A stretch of DNA of 41,022 nucleotides from Sediminibacterium sp. GTDB lineage: Bacteria > Bacteroidota > Bacteroidia > Chitinophagales > Chitinophagaceae. The stretch is taken from NCBI GenBank assembly GCA_030158665.1, contig JAOASM010000026.1:1-41022 (forward strand), read 5' to 3'. Positions 19,138 through 28,215 of this stretch are shown here, in pieces. How positions within the stretch are numbered: the first letter of the stretch is position 1; each line of letters starts with the position of its first letter. Below the pieces are notes generated by a model. The model searched no databases. It was not told the origin of the DNA and saw nothing but the letters and a program-made list of their open reading frames with translations. Made by a program: the position numbers and the translations under genes.

Positions 19138-19222
19138 GCTAAATGCTTTTCCTATAATGAGTTACAAAAATAAGGAAAAGCCACTAGCTATTATTGACAA
19201 AAAAATGCGAACTTGGCGGCAG

Positions 19223-19807
19223 ATGGAATTTGCAATAGTAGACATAGAAACCACTGGCGGAATGCCCCATATGCATGGGATCACCGAAATCGCGATTGTG
19301 ATGCACAATGGTGTAGAAGTGACGGGTAAATATGTGACTTTGGTGAATCCAAGACAAAAAATCCCTCCATTTATAGTCAATATGACCGGCATTAGTGACG
19401 AAATGGTGGCCGAGGCACCTTTATTCGAAGAGGTGGCACCACAGATATACAATCTCTTGAAAGACCGCATATTCGTGGCGCACAACGTCAGCTTTGACTA
19501 TTCCTTTGTACATTATTTATTAGGCAAGTCGGGCTTTCAGTGGTCTGCTCCTAAATTATGTACGATACGTTTAAGTAAGAAAGTATTTCCTGGCTTGGAA
19601 AAGTATGGTCTAGGATCTTTAACGCGCGATCTAGGAATCAGAATAGAAGGTAGACACCGCGCATGGGGAGATGCGCAAGCCACAGCAGAAGTATTGACAA
19701 TGGCCATTGAGAAAGAGGGGATGGATCCCATTCATTATCTCTTGGCCAAAAAAGAGCCGCGCAAAAAAATAGCCCCACCAAGAGATGATTCCGGTGACGC
19801 TATCTAA
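19223..19807 (+). CDS. DEDDh 3'-5' exonuclease (DnaQ/PolC-epsilon-like)
   Basis: A 194-residue exonuclease of the DnaQ superfamily. ExoI is FAIVDIETTGG, ExoII is VAHNVSFDYSF and ExoIII is HRAWGDAQAT, giving the metal-binding D, E, D, D and the catalytic H. This is the short stand-alone form; the GIY-YIG domain fused to this domain in some bacteria is absent. In-frame ATGs exist at 19136, 19157, 19205 and 19223. I give the last, which starts MEFAIVDIETTGG as homologues do; a start at 19157 or 19205 would add 22 or 6 residues. It could be a proofreading-like or repair nuclease. The stop abuts that of purB (TAATTA). Confidence 0.85.
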   Translation: MEFAIVDIETTGGMPHMHGITEIAIVMHNGVEVTGKYVTLVNPRQKIPPFIVNMTGISDEMVAEAPLFEEVAPQIYNLLKDRIFVAHNVSFDYSFVHYLLGKSGFQWSAPKLCTIRLSKKVFPGLEKYGLGSLTRDLGIRIEGRHRAWGDAQATAEVLTMAIEKEGMDPIHYLLAKKEPRKKIAPPRDDSGDAI

Positions 19808-21148
19808 TTAATATTCCGCAGTAACCCCTGTATAATTTTGTGGAGTAATTTTCTTCAATTCCTTTTTCAAAGTAGCAGTGACTTTCAGTCCATCGATGAA
19901 TTTATGCATCGACTTCTTGTCAATCTTACTATTGCCTCTAGTTAAATCCTTCAATGCCTCATATGGATTTGGATAATGTTCACGACGTAAAATGGTTTGA
20001 ATTGCTTCTGCAACCACTGCCCAGTTATTTTCAAGATCCTCATTGATTTTTACTTCATTCAAAATCAATTTACCCAAGCCTTTTTCAATTGAATTAATGG
20101 CAATAGTTATATGCCCAACTGGCACACCAATATTTCTTAAAACAGTAGAGTCGGTTAAATCTCTTTGTAATCTGCTGATGGGTAACTTGGCAGATAAATG
20201 CTCTAGTAATGCATTGGCAATACCTAAGTTACCTTCTGCGTTTTCAAAATCAATTGGGTTCACTTTATGTGGCATGGCGCTAGAGCCTACTTCGCCTTTT
20301 TTGGTTTGTTGTTTAAAGTAATCCATAGAGATATAGGTCCAAATATCTCTAGATAAATCAATCAATATGGTATTCAATCTTTTCAAGTTGTCGCAATGTG
20401 CGGCAAAATGATCATAATGTTCAATCTGTGTAGTAAACTGCATACGCTCAAGGCCTAACACATCGTCTACAAATTCATTGCCTAAAGCCACCCAATTCTT
20501 TTTAGGATAAGCAATATGATGCGCGTTGAAATTACCGGTTGCACCTCCAAATTTAGCTGCATAAGGGATGCTGCTGAACAATTCAATTTGATGATTGATT
20601 CTTTCTACAAAAACCATCAACTCTTTCCCTAAGGTAGTTGGAGAAGCAGATTGGCCATGCGTCCTCGCTAACAAAGGCACCTTCTTCCACTGTTTTGCAA
20701 ATTGATACAATCTGTTTTGCAGGTTGATATAAGCAGGTAAGATTTCAGATTCCATCGCGTTTTTCCAACTCAATGGGATAGCAGTATTATTGATGTCTTG
20801 AGAAGTCAATCCAAAATGGATCCACTCTTTTAAGCTACTTGCTTTATGTTGATCTAGGATCTCTTTTAAAAAGTATTCCACCGCTTTTACATCATGGTTG
20901 GTAGTGGCTTCAATTGTTTTAATTTTTGCAGCATCTTCCTCAGAGAAATGGTCTACGACGTCTAACAATGCTTTTCTTAAACCAGTTGGTAGTTTAAAGA
21001 ATTTCTTGTCTGCTAAAAACAAAAAGTAGTGTACTTCTACCAACACGCGATACCTGATCAATGCAAATTCTGAGAAATAGGCACCAAGTGCAGCTGTTTG
21101 TTTGTGGTAACGACCGTCGATTGGTGAAATAGCAGTTAATTGAGACAT
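19808..21148 (-). CDS. purB: Adenylosuccinate lyase
   Basis: A 446-residue lyase of the fumarase/aspartase superfamily acting twice in purine synthesis (SAICAR to AICAR, adenylosuccinate to AMP). It starts with SQLTAISPIDGRYH, has TTNHDVKAVEY and HFGLTSQDINN, and carries the signature loop GSSAMPHKVNPIDFENAEGN with the catalytic serine. The version is the E. coli-like type. The ATG at 21148 gives the conserved N-terminus; the reading frame is open to 21190. It is divergent from mqnA with 53 bases between starts. Confidence 0.96.
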   Translation of the reverse strand: MSQLTAISPIDGRYHKQTAALGAYFSEFALIRYRVLVEVHYFLFLADKKFFKLPTGLRKALLDVVDHFSEEDAAKIKTIEATTNHDVKAVEYFLKEILDQHKASSLKEWIHFGLTSQDINNTAIPLSWKNAMESEILPAYINLQNRLYQFAKQWKKVPLLARTHGQSASPTTLGKELMVFVERINHQIELFSSIPYAAKFGGATGNFNAHHIAYPKKNWVALGNEFVDDVLGLERMQFTTQIEHYDHFAAHCDNLKRLNTILIDLSRDIWTYISMDYFKQQTKKGEVGSSAMPHKVNPIDFENAEGNLGIANALLEHLSAKLPISRLQRDLTDSTVLRNIGVPVGHITIAINSIEKGLGKLILNEVKINEDLENNWAVVAEAIQTILRREHYPNPYEALKDLTRGNSKIDKKSMHKFIDGLKVTATLKKELKKITPQNYTGVTAEY

Positions 21149-21177
21149 ATAGTTTGCTTTAAACAATTTGTATTTAA

Positions 21178-21185
21178 TATCTTTG
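21178..21185 (+). promoter_or_regulatory. -7 box of the mqnA promoter
   Basis: TATCTTTG matches the Bacteroidota -7 consensus TAnnTTTG. A TTTG at 21153-21156 is 21 bases upstream and may serve as the -33 element. The predicted start of transcription, about 21190, leaves roughly 12 bases before the TTG start codon at 21202, which supports that unusual start. Confidence 0.5.
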
Positions 21186-21201
21186 CACAAAGTTAATTCA
21201 A

Positions 21202-21957
21202 TTGAACAAGAGATGGCGCATTGGGGTGGTAAGTTATTTCAACACACAGCCCTTATTATTGGGGATAGAGAAAGCTGATTTTATATCAAAAATAGAATTG
21301 GTAAAAGATTATCCTGCGAAAATAGCGCAAGCATTGATCGATGGTCAAATCGATATCGGCCTTGTACCAGTGGCTATTACCCCTTTTCTGAACAATCCAC
21401 ATATCGTTTCTGATTTTTGTATTGGAGCAACTTCAAAAGTTGCTTCAGTGGCCATTTTCAGCAAAGTGCCTATGGAACAAATTGAATCCATCTACCTTGA
21501 CTATCAAAGTCGAACATCTGTTCAATTAGCTCGAATTTTATTAAAAGAATTCTGGAAAAAGGACATCCAATGCTTAAAAGCCGACGCAGACTATATTCAG
21601 TCTATACAAGGAACAACTGCAGGAGTCATTATTGGAGATAGGGCTTTGGCTAACTTAACGGAGTTTGAATACGTCTATGATTTGGGTGAAGCATGGATAG
21701 CGCACACAGGCTTGCCTTTTGTATTTGCCACTTGGATGTCGAATCAGCCCATTCCGGATGAATTTATTGACTTGTTCAATCAAGCTAACGCATATGGCGT
21801 AGAACATATTTCAGAAGTATTGGCTCAACTTCCTGCAAGAACGCATGACTACGATATGGAGCAGTACTACACTCAGAATATTGAATACAGATTGACTGAT
21901 CACATGCAAGAAGGCATGCGTTTATTTTTAGAAAAAGTGAAGCAATTAGCGCCTTAA
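21202..21957 (+). CDS. mqnA: Chorismate dehydratase MqnA
   Basis: A 251-residue enzyme of the periplasmic-binding-protein fold that dehydrates chorismate to 3-[(1-carboxyvinyl)oxy]benzoate, the first step of the futalosine route to menaquinone. It has RIGVVSYFNTQPLL at the N-terminus, IDIGLVPVAI, the SRTSVQLARILL helix, GDRAL, and YDLGEAWIAHTGLPFVFATW. No ATG is available before the conserved start: the frame is closed by TAA at 21175-21177, so translation begins at TTG 21202 (or less likely ATT 21196). The last 12 bases overlap the convergent flippase gene. Confidence 0.93.
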   Translation: MNKRWRIGVVSYFNTQPLLLGIEKADFISKIELVKDYPAKIAQALIDGQIDIGLVPVAITPFLNNPHIVSDFCIGATSKVASVAIFSKVPMEQIESIYLDYQSRTSVQLARILLKEFWKKDIQCLKADADYIQSIQGTTAGVIIGDRALANLTEFEYVYDLGEAWIAHTGLPFVFATWMSNQPIPDEFIDLFNQANAYGVEHISEVLAQLPARTHDYDMEQYYTQNIEYRLTDHMQEGMRLFLEKVKQLAP

Positions 21958-23463
21958 GAATCCAAAGAGTTTATTTTTCAGAAATCCTTGAACTACATCT
22001 TTTAGTTCGGGTGCTGGGTTGATCCAAGTCAAAAGACCATAAAATCCTACTCCATAAACGGTAGATTTAAAAGCAATATTCAGTAGAAAATTGGAAGGAG
22101 ATGGAATTTTATATAACAAGAACATGAATGCAATACTTGACATTAAAAATAAGCCATGCTTTAGGGTGTAGGGTTGTAAATTGAACTTCTTGTACAAGAA
22201 TAAAAAGCGAACACTATTGTACAATAGCAATGCGGCTAAATTAGAGTAAGCCAGTCCAATTAATTGGTAGTGGTTTATTAAATAAAAATTTAACGGGATA
22301 GATAAAACAATATAGAAAAGGTTAGTAAAAAAATCAAATTTCCAATAGTTGGAAGTGCCAATGATTTGCCCATTCACGCCAGTTGCCAAGTCAATTAATT
22401 TAGCTAGTCCCATGATAAAAATAAGCGGTACCAATGCATCATAGCCACCACTTTCTTTATGGCTAATCCAATTTAAAAAAGCGACCAGGTTTTCAATATT
22501 CAACCAGATAAGACCAAATAACAATAAGCCTACTGCTAATAAATTAGATACACTTTTATGGTATACATGCTTGATATTGGCAAAGTCTTTATCCTTCCAT
22601 GATTTTGCTAGCACTGGAATACTGATGGAAGTTAAACTACGCTGAGGGATTTCCATAATCGCAGCCACATAAGTTGCAATAGCAAATATACCTGCATCAC
22701 TCAAACTTCTGAGTGTAACAATCATGATAGTGTCATTGGTCCTTGCTAGTAAATTAAAGAACTGACCTGCGAAAACAAATAATGCGAAATTCAACATCTT
22801 CCATTTTAAGCGCTTTGTAACACTACTTATTTTAAAGCTTCTAAAAGACCATTCATGCGATTGAGATAAATTATAAATTAATAATAAAGTTGGTATAACA
22901 TAAATGCAGCTAAATAAAAGAATAAACTGATCAATATTAAGCCAGTGTATACCTACTCCAAGTATTAAAATAGTGGTCAAAATTCGTACGACAGTTTCTC
23001 TTAAAAAATTAGTGAACACGCCTTTCTGAAGTCCCCAAGCAAAAGCTTCTAACCAATAAAAAATCATTAAAAAGAAAGTGTAAGGATAGACGTAGTTAAA
23101 ATAACTGGCTAGGCTTGGAGATTTGCCTAAATTACGAATGATGAAATCTTTATTCAGCCAGCCAATCCACAGTAACAATCCAAAACCTATCAGGTTAATG
23201 ATTAAAGTTAAAAATGGGAGTTCGTTTTTCTTTGGTCCTAAGTAATGATTGTAAAATGGAAAAAACTTATACACGACAGGGAGGGTGCCTAAAGTGCAAA
23301 ATACAGAAAGGGTAGCGCCAATATCAATCATGGCTCTTATAAGTCCTTGGTCGTTTTTTGAGAAAAACAAGGGGAATAGGACTAGCAAATTTACCGCACC
23401 TATCACGAACCCAATCATGATAAAGATAGAAGACTTAATACCTTGTTTTTGGATAATACCCAT
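21946..23463 (-). CDS. Polysaccharide flippase (Wzx/MATE-like, MOP superfamily)
   Basis: A 505-residue protein with about 14 hydrophobic segments, beginning with GIIQKQGIKSSIFIMIGFVIGAVN, a start typical of lipopolysaccharide/O-antigen flippases in Bacteroidota. Mid-protein there are ARTNDTIMIVTLRSLSDAGIFAIATYVA and PQRSLTSISIPVLAKSWKDKD, both typical of the family. It would move undecaprenyl-linked glycans across the inner membrane. It is last in a minus-strand run after the FkbM and GT2 genes, with 55 bases from the GT2 gene. The 3' end overlaps mqnA by 12 bases. Confidence 0.88.
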   Translation of the reverse strand: MGIIQKQGIKSSIFIMIGFVIGAVNLLVLFPLFFSKNDQGLIRAMIDIGATLSVFCTLGTLPVVYKFFPFYNHYLGPKKNELPFLTLIINLIGFGLLLWIGWLNKDFIIRNLGKSPSLASYFNYVYPYTFFLMIFYWLEAFAWGLQKGVFTNFLRETVVRILTTILILGVGIHWLNIDQFILLFSCIYVIPTLLLIYNLSQSHEWSFRSFKISSVTKRLKWKMLNFALFVFAGQFFNLLARTNDTIMIVTLRSLSDAGIFAIATYVAAIMEIPQRSLTSISIPVLAKSWKDKDFANIKHVYHKSVSNLLAVGLLLFGLIWLNIENLVAFLNWISHKESGGYDALVPLIFIMGLAKLIDLATGVNGQIIGTSNYWKFDFFTNLFYIVLSIPLNFYLINHYQLIGLAYSNLAALLLYNSVRFLFLYKKFNLQPYTLKHGLFLMSSIAFMFLLYKIPSPSNFLLNIAFKSTVYGVGFYGLLTWINPAPELKDVVQGFLKNKLFGFLRR

Positions 23464-23518
23464 GCTACAAATATATTGTAAATAAGCCTAAGCAGGCCTT
23501 ATAGACTGGCTGAAATCT

Positions 23519-24310
23519 TTATTTATACTTGTTTGTCAACCTGTTTTTAAGCATTTTCCAGATATTCTGAAAGGAGATGCGCGACTCGGTATAAAGGACT
23601 TCTTTTTGGTCTATCAATGTACTAAGACATTCCGCATACCAATCCTTATGCTTTTCAATAATGTATTCGATAATCTGCTTTCTATTAGGATGGGTATCAT
23701 TGGCAAGGGTTGACTTATTGGTTTGTCTATAGTGCAACAAGAATTCAGGGATAAGGTGCACCTGCCAATTGGCCTTGGTCATGCGGATGTAAAATTCCCA
23801 ATCTTCATAACCTAGTTTCATGCTTTCATCATAGCCGCCAATTTGATCCCATGCTTCACGACGCACCATGGCACAAGCTGGACATTGGTTGGAGAATAAG
23901 AAGTTAAATGCATTGCCGCCTCTTGGCTTTGCCTTGCCCGTCCTATTTCCAAAGTATTGAATATAGCTTGTTACAACTCCAGTGTTAGGTTCGTCATGTA
24001 AAACCTTCATTCCTTTTTCAAAAAAACTAGGATCAAAAAAATCGTCCGAGTCAAGTGCTACAATGATATCGCCTTTTGCATGTGCTACTCCATAATTTCT
24101 TGCAGCAGACATCCTGCCATTGGCTTTATGCAATACCTGAATCAATGGATCTTTTTCTAATTGTGCAAGCATTTCAATTGTTTCGGCATCAGTTGACCCA
24201 TCATTGACAATAATGATTTCATCCGCAGGCAAAGTCTGCAATTTCAGTTTGCTTATTGTCTCAGGCAAATATTTGCCATCATTAAAACATGGGATGATAA
24301 CACTAATCAT
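23519..24310 (-). CDS. Glycosyltransferase family 2
   Basis: A 263-residue GT-A fold glycosyltransferase. The nucleotide-binding start is ISVIIPCFNDGKYLPETISKL, followed by IIVNDGSTD and the metal-binding ALDSDDFF (DxD type, about residue 90). The GYEDWEFYIRM motif near residue 170 carries the likely catalytic ED. There is no membrane segment, so it is cytoplasmic or peripheral. The gene starts 8 bases after the FkbM methyltransferase gene ends and precedes the flippase, so these three likely form an operon. Donor and acceptor sugars cannot be read from sequence. Confidence 0.9.
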   Translation of the reverse strand: MISVIIPCFNDGKYLPETISKLKLQTLPADEIIIVNDGSTDAETIEMLAQLEKDPLIQVLHKANGRMSAARNYGVAHAKGDIIVALDSDDFFDPSFFEKGMKVLHDEPNTGVVTSYIQYFGNRTGKAKPRGGNAFNFLFSNQCPACAMVRREAWDQIGGYDESMKLGYEDWEFYIRMTKANWQVHLIPEFLLHYRQTNKSTLANDTHPNRKQIIEYIIEKHKDWYAECLSTLIDQKEVLYTESRISFQNIWKMLKNRLTNKYK

Positions 24311-24318
24311 ATTGCAAT

Positions 24319-25143
24319 CTAATTGATTTGTTTATAACAGAAGATATTTAGTTGCACATCATACGGTGTGCCAGTATGTTTCTGGTAAAATGGACTTTTA
24401 AGGTGATCTGCAGCCATTTTAATATAGACATTGAATCCAATGGATTCAACTTGTTGCAATAGGGTATACAACTGTTTAGTTTCGTCAACTTTTCCATGGT
24501 ATTCTAAAAAGAAATTATCCACTTTCTGAAGACCAATTAAGCAATCTGCTACTACTTGAAATTCCGCTCCCTCTATATCCATTTTTAGAAAGTCAATTTG
24601 TTCAAATTGCTCCAAGAAGCTCGCTAATTTGATAGCCTTTACCTTATGATCGCTTTGATTGCTTAGGTCAATATGACTCCCCTCAGAACCCTTGCTTGAA
24701 AAAGAAAGGGTGGTATCTTCGATCCATACTGCAGCTTGGTGTAAATGAGTTTTTGAAAAATCATTGACTTCAATATTTTGCTTTAACAATTCAAATAAAG
24801 TTGCATCTGGTTCAAAAGCATGAAGTATCGCTTTAGGATAAATTGTTTTAAAATAAATACTACTTAATCCAATATTAGCACCACAATCAATAATAATGGG
24901 TTGTTCGTTCTTTGTCTCAAATCGATAGATTTCGTCAATAAAAAGCTCTTCATAGGTTTTGATGAACTCGTATGGACGTTTGTAAAAAAGTTTGAATGAT
25001 TTAAAAGAAAAGGATTTTGTATTTTGATCCTCTTGGTGTTTTAGGATTCTTTTTCGAATCCATGAAAATTGCTGAAATCTAGGTTTCGTATTGGTTTGAG
25101 TTAGTTTTTTTTGGATCCCCTTTAGTATATTTGTAATGAACAT
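24319..25143 (-). CDS. FkbM family methyltransferase
   Basis: A 274-residue SAM-dependent O-methyltransferase. Residues about 80-230 carry the FkbM domain: IIDCGANIGLSSIYF (SAM motif I), LHAFEPDATLFELLKQNIEVN, FLKMDIEGAEFQVVADC, FFLEYHG. Members of this family often methylate sugar hydroxyls in surface glycans, which fits the neighbours. It starts with an ATG at 25143 and heads the run FkbM-GT2-flippase. The start lies 14 bases from the preferred start of the divergent GT2 gene, leaving little promoter space. Confidence 0.88.
   Translation of the reverse strand: MFITNILKGIQKKLTQTNTKPRFQQFSWIRKRILKHQEDQNTKSFSFKSFKLFYKRPYEFIKTYEELFIDEIYRFETKNEQPIIIDCGANIGLSSIYFKTIYPKAILHAFEPDATLFELLKQNIEVNDFSKTHLHQAAVWIEDTTLSFSSKGSEGSHIDLSNQSDHKVKAIKLASFLEQFEQIDFLKMDIEGAEFQVVADCLIGLQKVDNFFLEYHGKVDETKQLYTLLQQVESIGFNVYIKMAADHLKSPFYQKHTGTPYDVQLNIFCYKQIN
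25126..25133 (+). promoter_or_regulatory. -7 box for the GT2 gene at 25157
   Basis: TATATTTG is a perfect TAnnTTTG match. No clear -33 TTTG lies at the usual spacing. It ends 2 bases before the ATG at 25136, so the transcript start should fall at or after that codon. This favours the in-frame ATG at 25157 as the real start. Confidence 0.45.
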
Positions 25144-25156
25144 AAATTCTTGTTTA

Positions 25157-26098
25157 ATGACTGATCGCCTTATTTCTATTTGTATCCCTGCTTATAAAAA
25201 GCCTGAATATGTAGTACGTGCCATTCAGTCGATTTTAAAACAGTCATATAAAAAAGTAGAAATTGTCATTTCGGACGATTCTCCTAACGAGGATATAAAA
25301 ATAGCGATTCAGCCTTATATTTCTCAGATAGACATTAAATATTATCACAATCAACCTGCCCTCAAAAGTCCAAAGAACTGGAACAATGCCTTGGACAAAG
25401 CAACGGGGGAATATGTCATGTTGCTGCATCAAGATGATTGGTTACACGATCCTAAAGCATTAGAAATCTATGTAGCCAGTTTCAAGAGCCATCCTGAAGC
25501 TGGGTTTGTTTTTTGCAAGAATACGGCGATTCAACCAGATGGTGTTCAGTTGAACTTACAAGCCATCAAGTCTTTGTTGGGCAATATGGATCAAAAGCCA
25601 CATCATATTTTAAGAGCCAATGTGATTGGGCCCCCAAGTAATGTCATGCTTAAAAGAAGCATTCCAATTCGTTATGACGAAAATTATATATGGCTGGTGG
25701 ATGTGGATTATTACGTGCAATTATTGGAAGCAGGACATCGATATGTCTACCTTGATCAACATTTAGTGAGTATTGGTTTACATGAAGATCAAACTACCGT
25801 ATTCTGCAGAAATAATGAAGATGTGATTGTGAAAGAAAATATTCATTTTGCGCATAAGTTGGGCAATGTTGCATTTTCAGACCTTTTGATTTATGACTAC
25901 TATTGGAGATTGTTGCGTAATTATAAGATACGTTCGCTGCAAGATTTATATACAATGGGGGTTCAACCTGCTCAACTACTTCCTGTCATTCAACATCAAT
26001 TGAATTGGGAAAAACGCTGTCCACTCTGGTTACTTAAATTTGGCCCCTTCTCTAAATTATTAATGGGGCTGAACTATTTTACTAGACCAACTATTTAA
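25157..26098 (+). CDS. Glycosyltransferase family 2
   Basis: A 313-residue GT-A enzyme. It begins TDRLISICIPAYKKPEYVVRAIQSIL, then VEIVISDDSPN and the metal site LLHQDDWLHD near residue 95. IWLVDVDYYVQLLEAG takes the place of the usual catalytic ED segment. A reading from ATG 25136 would add 7 residues but overlap the FkbM start; the -7 box at 25126-25133 argues for 25157. It is the only plus-strand gene between FkbM and the acyltransferase, and its 3' end overlaps the acyltransferase gene by 8 bases. Confidence 0.88.
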   Translation: MTDRLISICIPAYKKPEYVVRAIQSILKQSYKKVEIVISDDSPNEDIKIAIQPYISQIDIKYYHNQPALKSPKNWNNALDKATGEYVMLLHQDDWLHDPKALEIYVASFKSHPEAGFVFCKNTAIQPDGVQLNLQAIKSLLGNMDQKPHHILRANVIGPPSNVMLKRSIPIRYDENYIWLVDVDYYVQLLEAGHRYVYLDQHLVSIGLHEDQTTVFCRNNEDVIVKENIHFAHKLGNVAFSDLLIYDYYWRLLRNYKIRSLQDLYTMGVQPAQLLPVIQHQLNWEKRCPLWLLKFGPFSKLLMGLNYFTRPTI

Positions 26099-27140
26099 TG
26101 AATTGCTTCAGCTTCAAGGCTTTTTTTTCTACAAATCTCCAGGATAGGATTCCTAATGCAAATGCGCCAATACTTGCGTAAAGGAATAGTTCAAATGTGC
26201 TTGGTTTACAATAATAAACAATTAATTGTTGTAGGGGAAATGCATACAGGTATATTCCGTATGAGGGGTCTCCCAATTTTTGATGTATCCAATTGGCTGC
26301 TTTTGATTTCTTTTGGCCAATATATAAAATAATGAAAGGTAGGCATGTGAAAAGCCAAGCGCGGTCTATTTTATAGAAAACCAGGATCAATAGTAATAGG
26401 ATGGCGCCCCAAAATACATACTTACTTGGTGCCCAATTCTGCCAATTAAAACAAGCTAAAAACGATCCTGTAATAAAATAAATGCCTAAGTCAAAAACCA
26501 GGTTTAAAGGAATTGGTTTTTTGATGCTAAGTAATTCTGCAGGGTAAAACAGGTTGCCAATTGTGAACAAAATCATCCAACTAAATAATATCCATTTTAA
26601 TGCATTGTTATTTTTCTTGATAGGGAATAATAAGAGCAATACAATGTAGAACAAGAATTCAAACTCTATAGTCCACAAGGATCCATTGATCGCTTTTGAA
26701 GGCAATTGGTCAAACACACCATGAATATAAAATGGAGGAGAAAATAACATTAAGTTACCCCAAAAATAATGATAGATGGATGGATTAAGAAGGTAAGGGA
26801 GATTGGTAGGTGGAAATACAAAGTAAACAACAGCTAAAGTGAAGAGTAATACAACAATTAGTCCTGGGAAAATACGTAATATTCTTTTTGCTGCATAGTC
26901 AAGGATACTTTTGCTTCTTGTTAAGCTTTGTAATATTAAATAGCCGCTGATCACAAAAAATCCCTTGACCCCAATGAAAGATAAAATAAAGTAATTGGAA
27001 GTCAGTTGGCCTAAGGGATCAGATTCACCTGCGCCATTCAAAACATAGGAATGCGATACAATCACAAACCATGCAAACAGGATCCTTAATAGATCGAAGT
27101 TGTTGGCTTCTCTTTCTGGTTTGTTGGCTAGTTCTGGCAT
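26091..27140 (-). CDS. Acyltransferase family 3 membrane protein
   Basis: A 349-residue protein with about ten hydrophobic segments and the acyltransferase-3 (OafA/NodX) hallmarks: NNFDLLRILFAWFVIVSHSYVL with the catalytic-type His, GVKGFFVISGYLI, and NGSLWTIEFEFLFY. Such proteins O-acylate surface polysaccharides, bringing acetyl groups across the inner membrane. The family normally opens N.F..LR....F.V...H, as here. It is monocistronic on the minus strand between two plus-strand GT2 genes. C-terminal SGNH domains found in some relatives are absent. Confidence 0.92.
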   Translation of the reverse strand: MPELANKPEREANNFDLLRILFAWFVIVSHSYVLNGAGESDPLGQLTSNYFILSFIGVKGFFVISGYLILQSLTRSKSILDYAAKRILRIFPGLIVVLLFTLAVVYFVFPPTNLPYLLNPSIYHYFWGNLMLFSPPFYIHGVFDQLPSKAINGSLWTIEFEFLFYIVLLLLFPIKKNNNALKWILFSWMILFTIGNLFYPAELLSIKKPIPLNLVFDLGIYFITGSFLACFNWQNWAPSKYVFWGAILLLLILVFYKIDRAWLFTCLPFIILYIGQKKSKAANWIHQKLGDPSYGIYLYAFPLQQLIVYYCKPSTFELFLYASIGAFALGILSWRFVEKKALKLKQFIK

Positions 27141-27199
27141 GATTGTATCAATGTGGTTGCAAATATATCTTATCTTTAATTTGATTTCAAAGCTAATTT

Positions 27200-28207
27200 A
27201 TGATGCTATCTATCATTATTGTCAACTACAATTCAGGTGCATTGATACTTGATTGTCTGCAGTCTGCAGAGTTGGATTTATTTGATCTAGACAAGATTGA
27301 ATGGATCGTTGTTGATAATAGTAGCAATCAAGCAGATAAGAACCTTGTTACTACTGCCTTTCCGATGGTTCAATGGACGGATATGGAATACAATGCGGGG
27401 TTTGCCAGGGCCAACAATAGAGGGATTGAATTGTCAAAAGGTCAATTGGTTTTATTATTGAACCCAGATACTTTACTGCAACGAGGTGTGGTGATGGCCA
27501 TGGCCAATGAACTTTTACAATCTAATTTAGTAGCAGCAGGGGTGCAATTGGTTCATTTAGATGGATCACCTCAATTTTCGGGAAGTCATTTTATGCTAGG
27601 CGGCTTAAATCATTTATTGCCTTTGCCCTATTGGGGTGCCTTACTTAAAAAAGTAGCAGCTTTATTGATACATGAAAAACCAGCGTTCATAGAAGCTCCT
27701 GATTATGCAGAAGTGGATTGGATTAGTGGTGCTTTTTTAATGGTTAAAAAAGAGGCCATCCAAAAAGCAGGCTTGTTAGATCCTGAATTCTTTTTATATG
27801 CTGAGGAGGTAGAGTGGTGTGCAAGGCTTGGCAACTATGGTAAGATGGCTATTTTTGGACAATACAAAATAGTACATTTAATAGGACAGTCAATTCAGGA
27901 AGCAGCTGAAGCAGAAGATAATAGCTATACCAATTTGACAGACAAAAAAGGATTGCAATTAATGGTGTCTAATCATCTAAGAATAAGAAAACAGTATGGC
28001 ATCATTTGGTTTCTCTTTCAATTGCTTAATTATACTTGGACGATTCCAGTGTATCTAGTTTGTGGGATGCTGGAACTTATTTGGAATAGAAAATCTCCAT
28101 TGCAAATTGTTAAACCATGGTGGGGATTTACAAAAAACATCATGGTGTTATGGCTGATTGCGCCAATCATCATTGCAAGAAAACCCCATTTCTACAAATA
28201 CCTTTAA
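27200..28207 (+). CDS. Glycosyltransferase family 2 (rhamnosyltransferase-like)
   Basis: A 335-residue GT2 enzyme: LSIIIVNYNSGALILDCLQS, WIVVDNSSNQ, YNAGFARANNRGIE, the metal site LLLNPDTLL (about residue 92), GAFLMVKKEAIQKAG and EEVEWCARL. The NAGFARANN..G pattern with LNPD is typical of the WbbL/rhamnosyltransferase branch. The C-terminal 70 residues include hydrophobic stretches that may anchor it. It opens with ATG-ATG at 27200; either could be used. It resembles the GT2 at 39486 in layout. The 3' end is 8 bases from the convergent GT2 gene. Confidence 0.9.
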   Translation: MMLSIIIVNYNSGALILDCLQSAELDLFDLDKIEWIVVDNSSNQADKNLVTTAFPMVQWTDMEYNAGFARANNRGIELSKGQLVLLLNPDTLLQRGVVMAMANELLQSNLVAAGVQLVHLDGSPQFSGSHFMLGGLNHLLPLPYWGALLKKVAALLIHEKPAFIEAPDYAEVDWISGAFLMVKKEAIQKAGLLDPEFFLYAEEVEWCARLGNYGKMAIFGQYKIVHLIGQSIQEAAEAEDNSYTNLTDKKGLQLMVSNHLRIRKQYGIIWFLFQLLNYTWTIPVYLVCGMLELIWNRKSPLQIVKPWWGFTKNIMVLWLIAPIIIARKPHFYKYL

Positions 28208-28215
28208 GTAAAATT

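Noticed and set aside
26091..26125. Terminator for the plus-strand GT2 gene at the GGCTTTTTTTT run
   Set aside because: The stem is weak with a bulge, and the T run simply encodes lysines of the acyltransferase C-terminus on the other strand.
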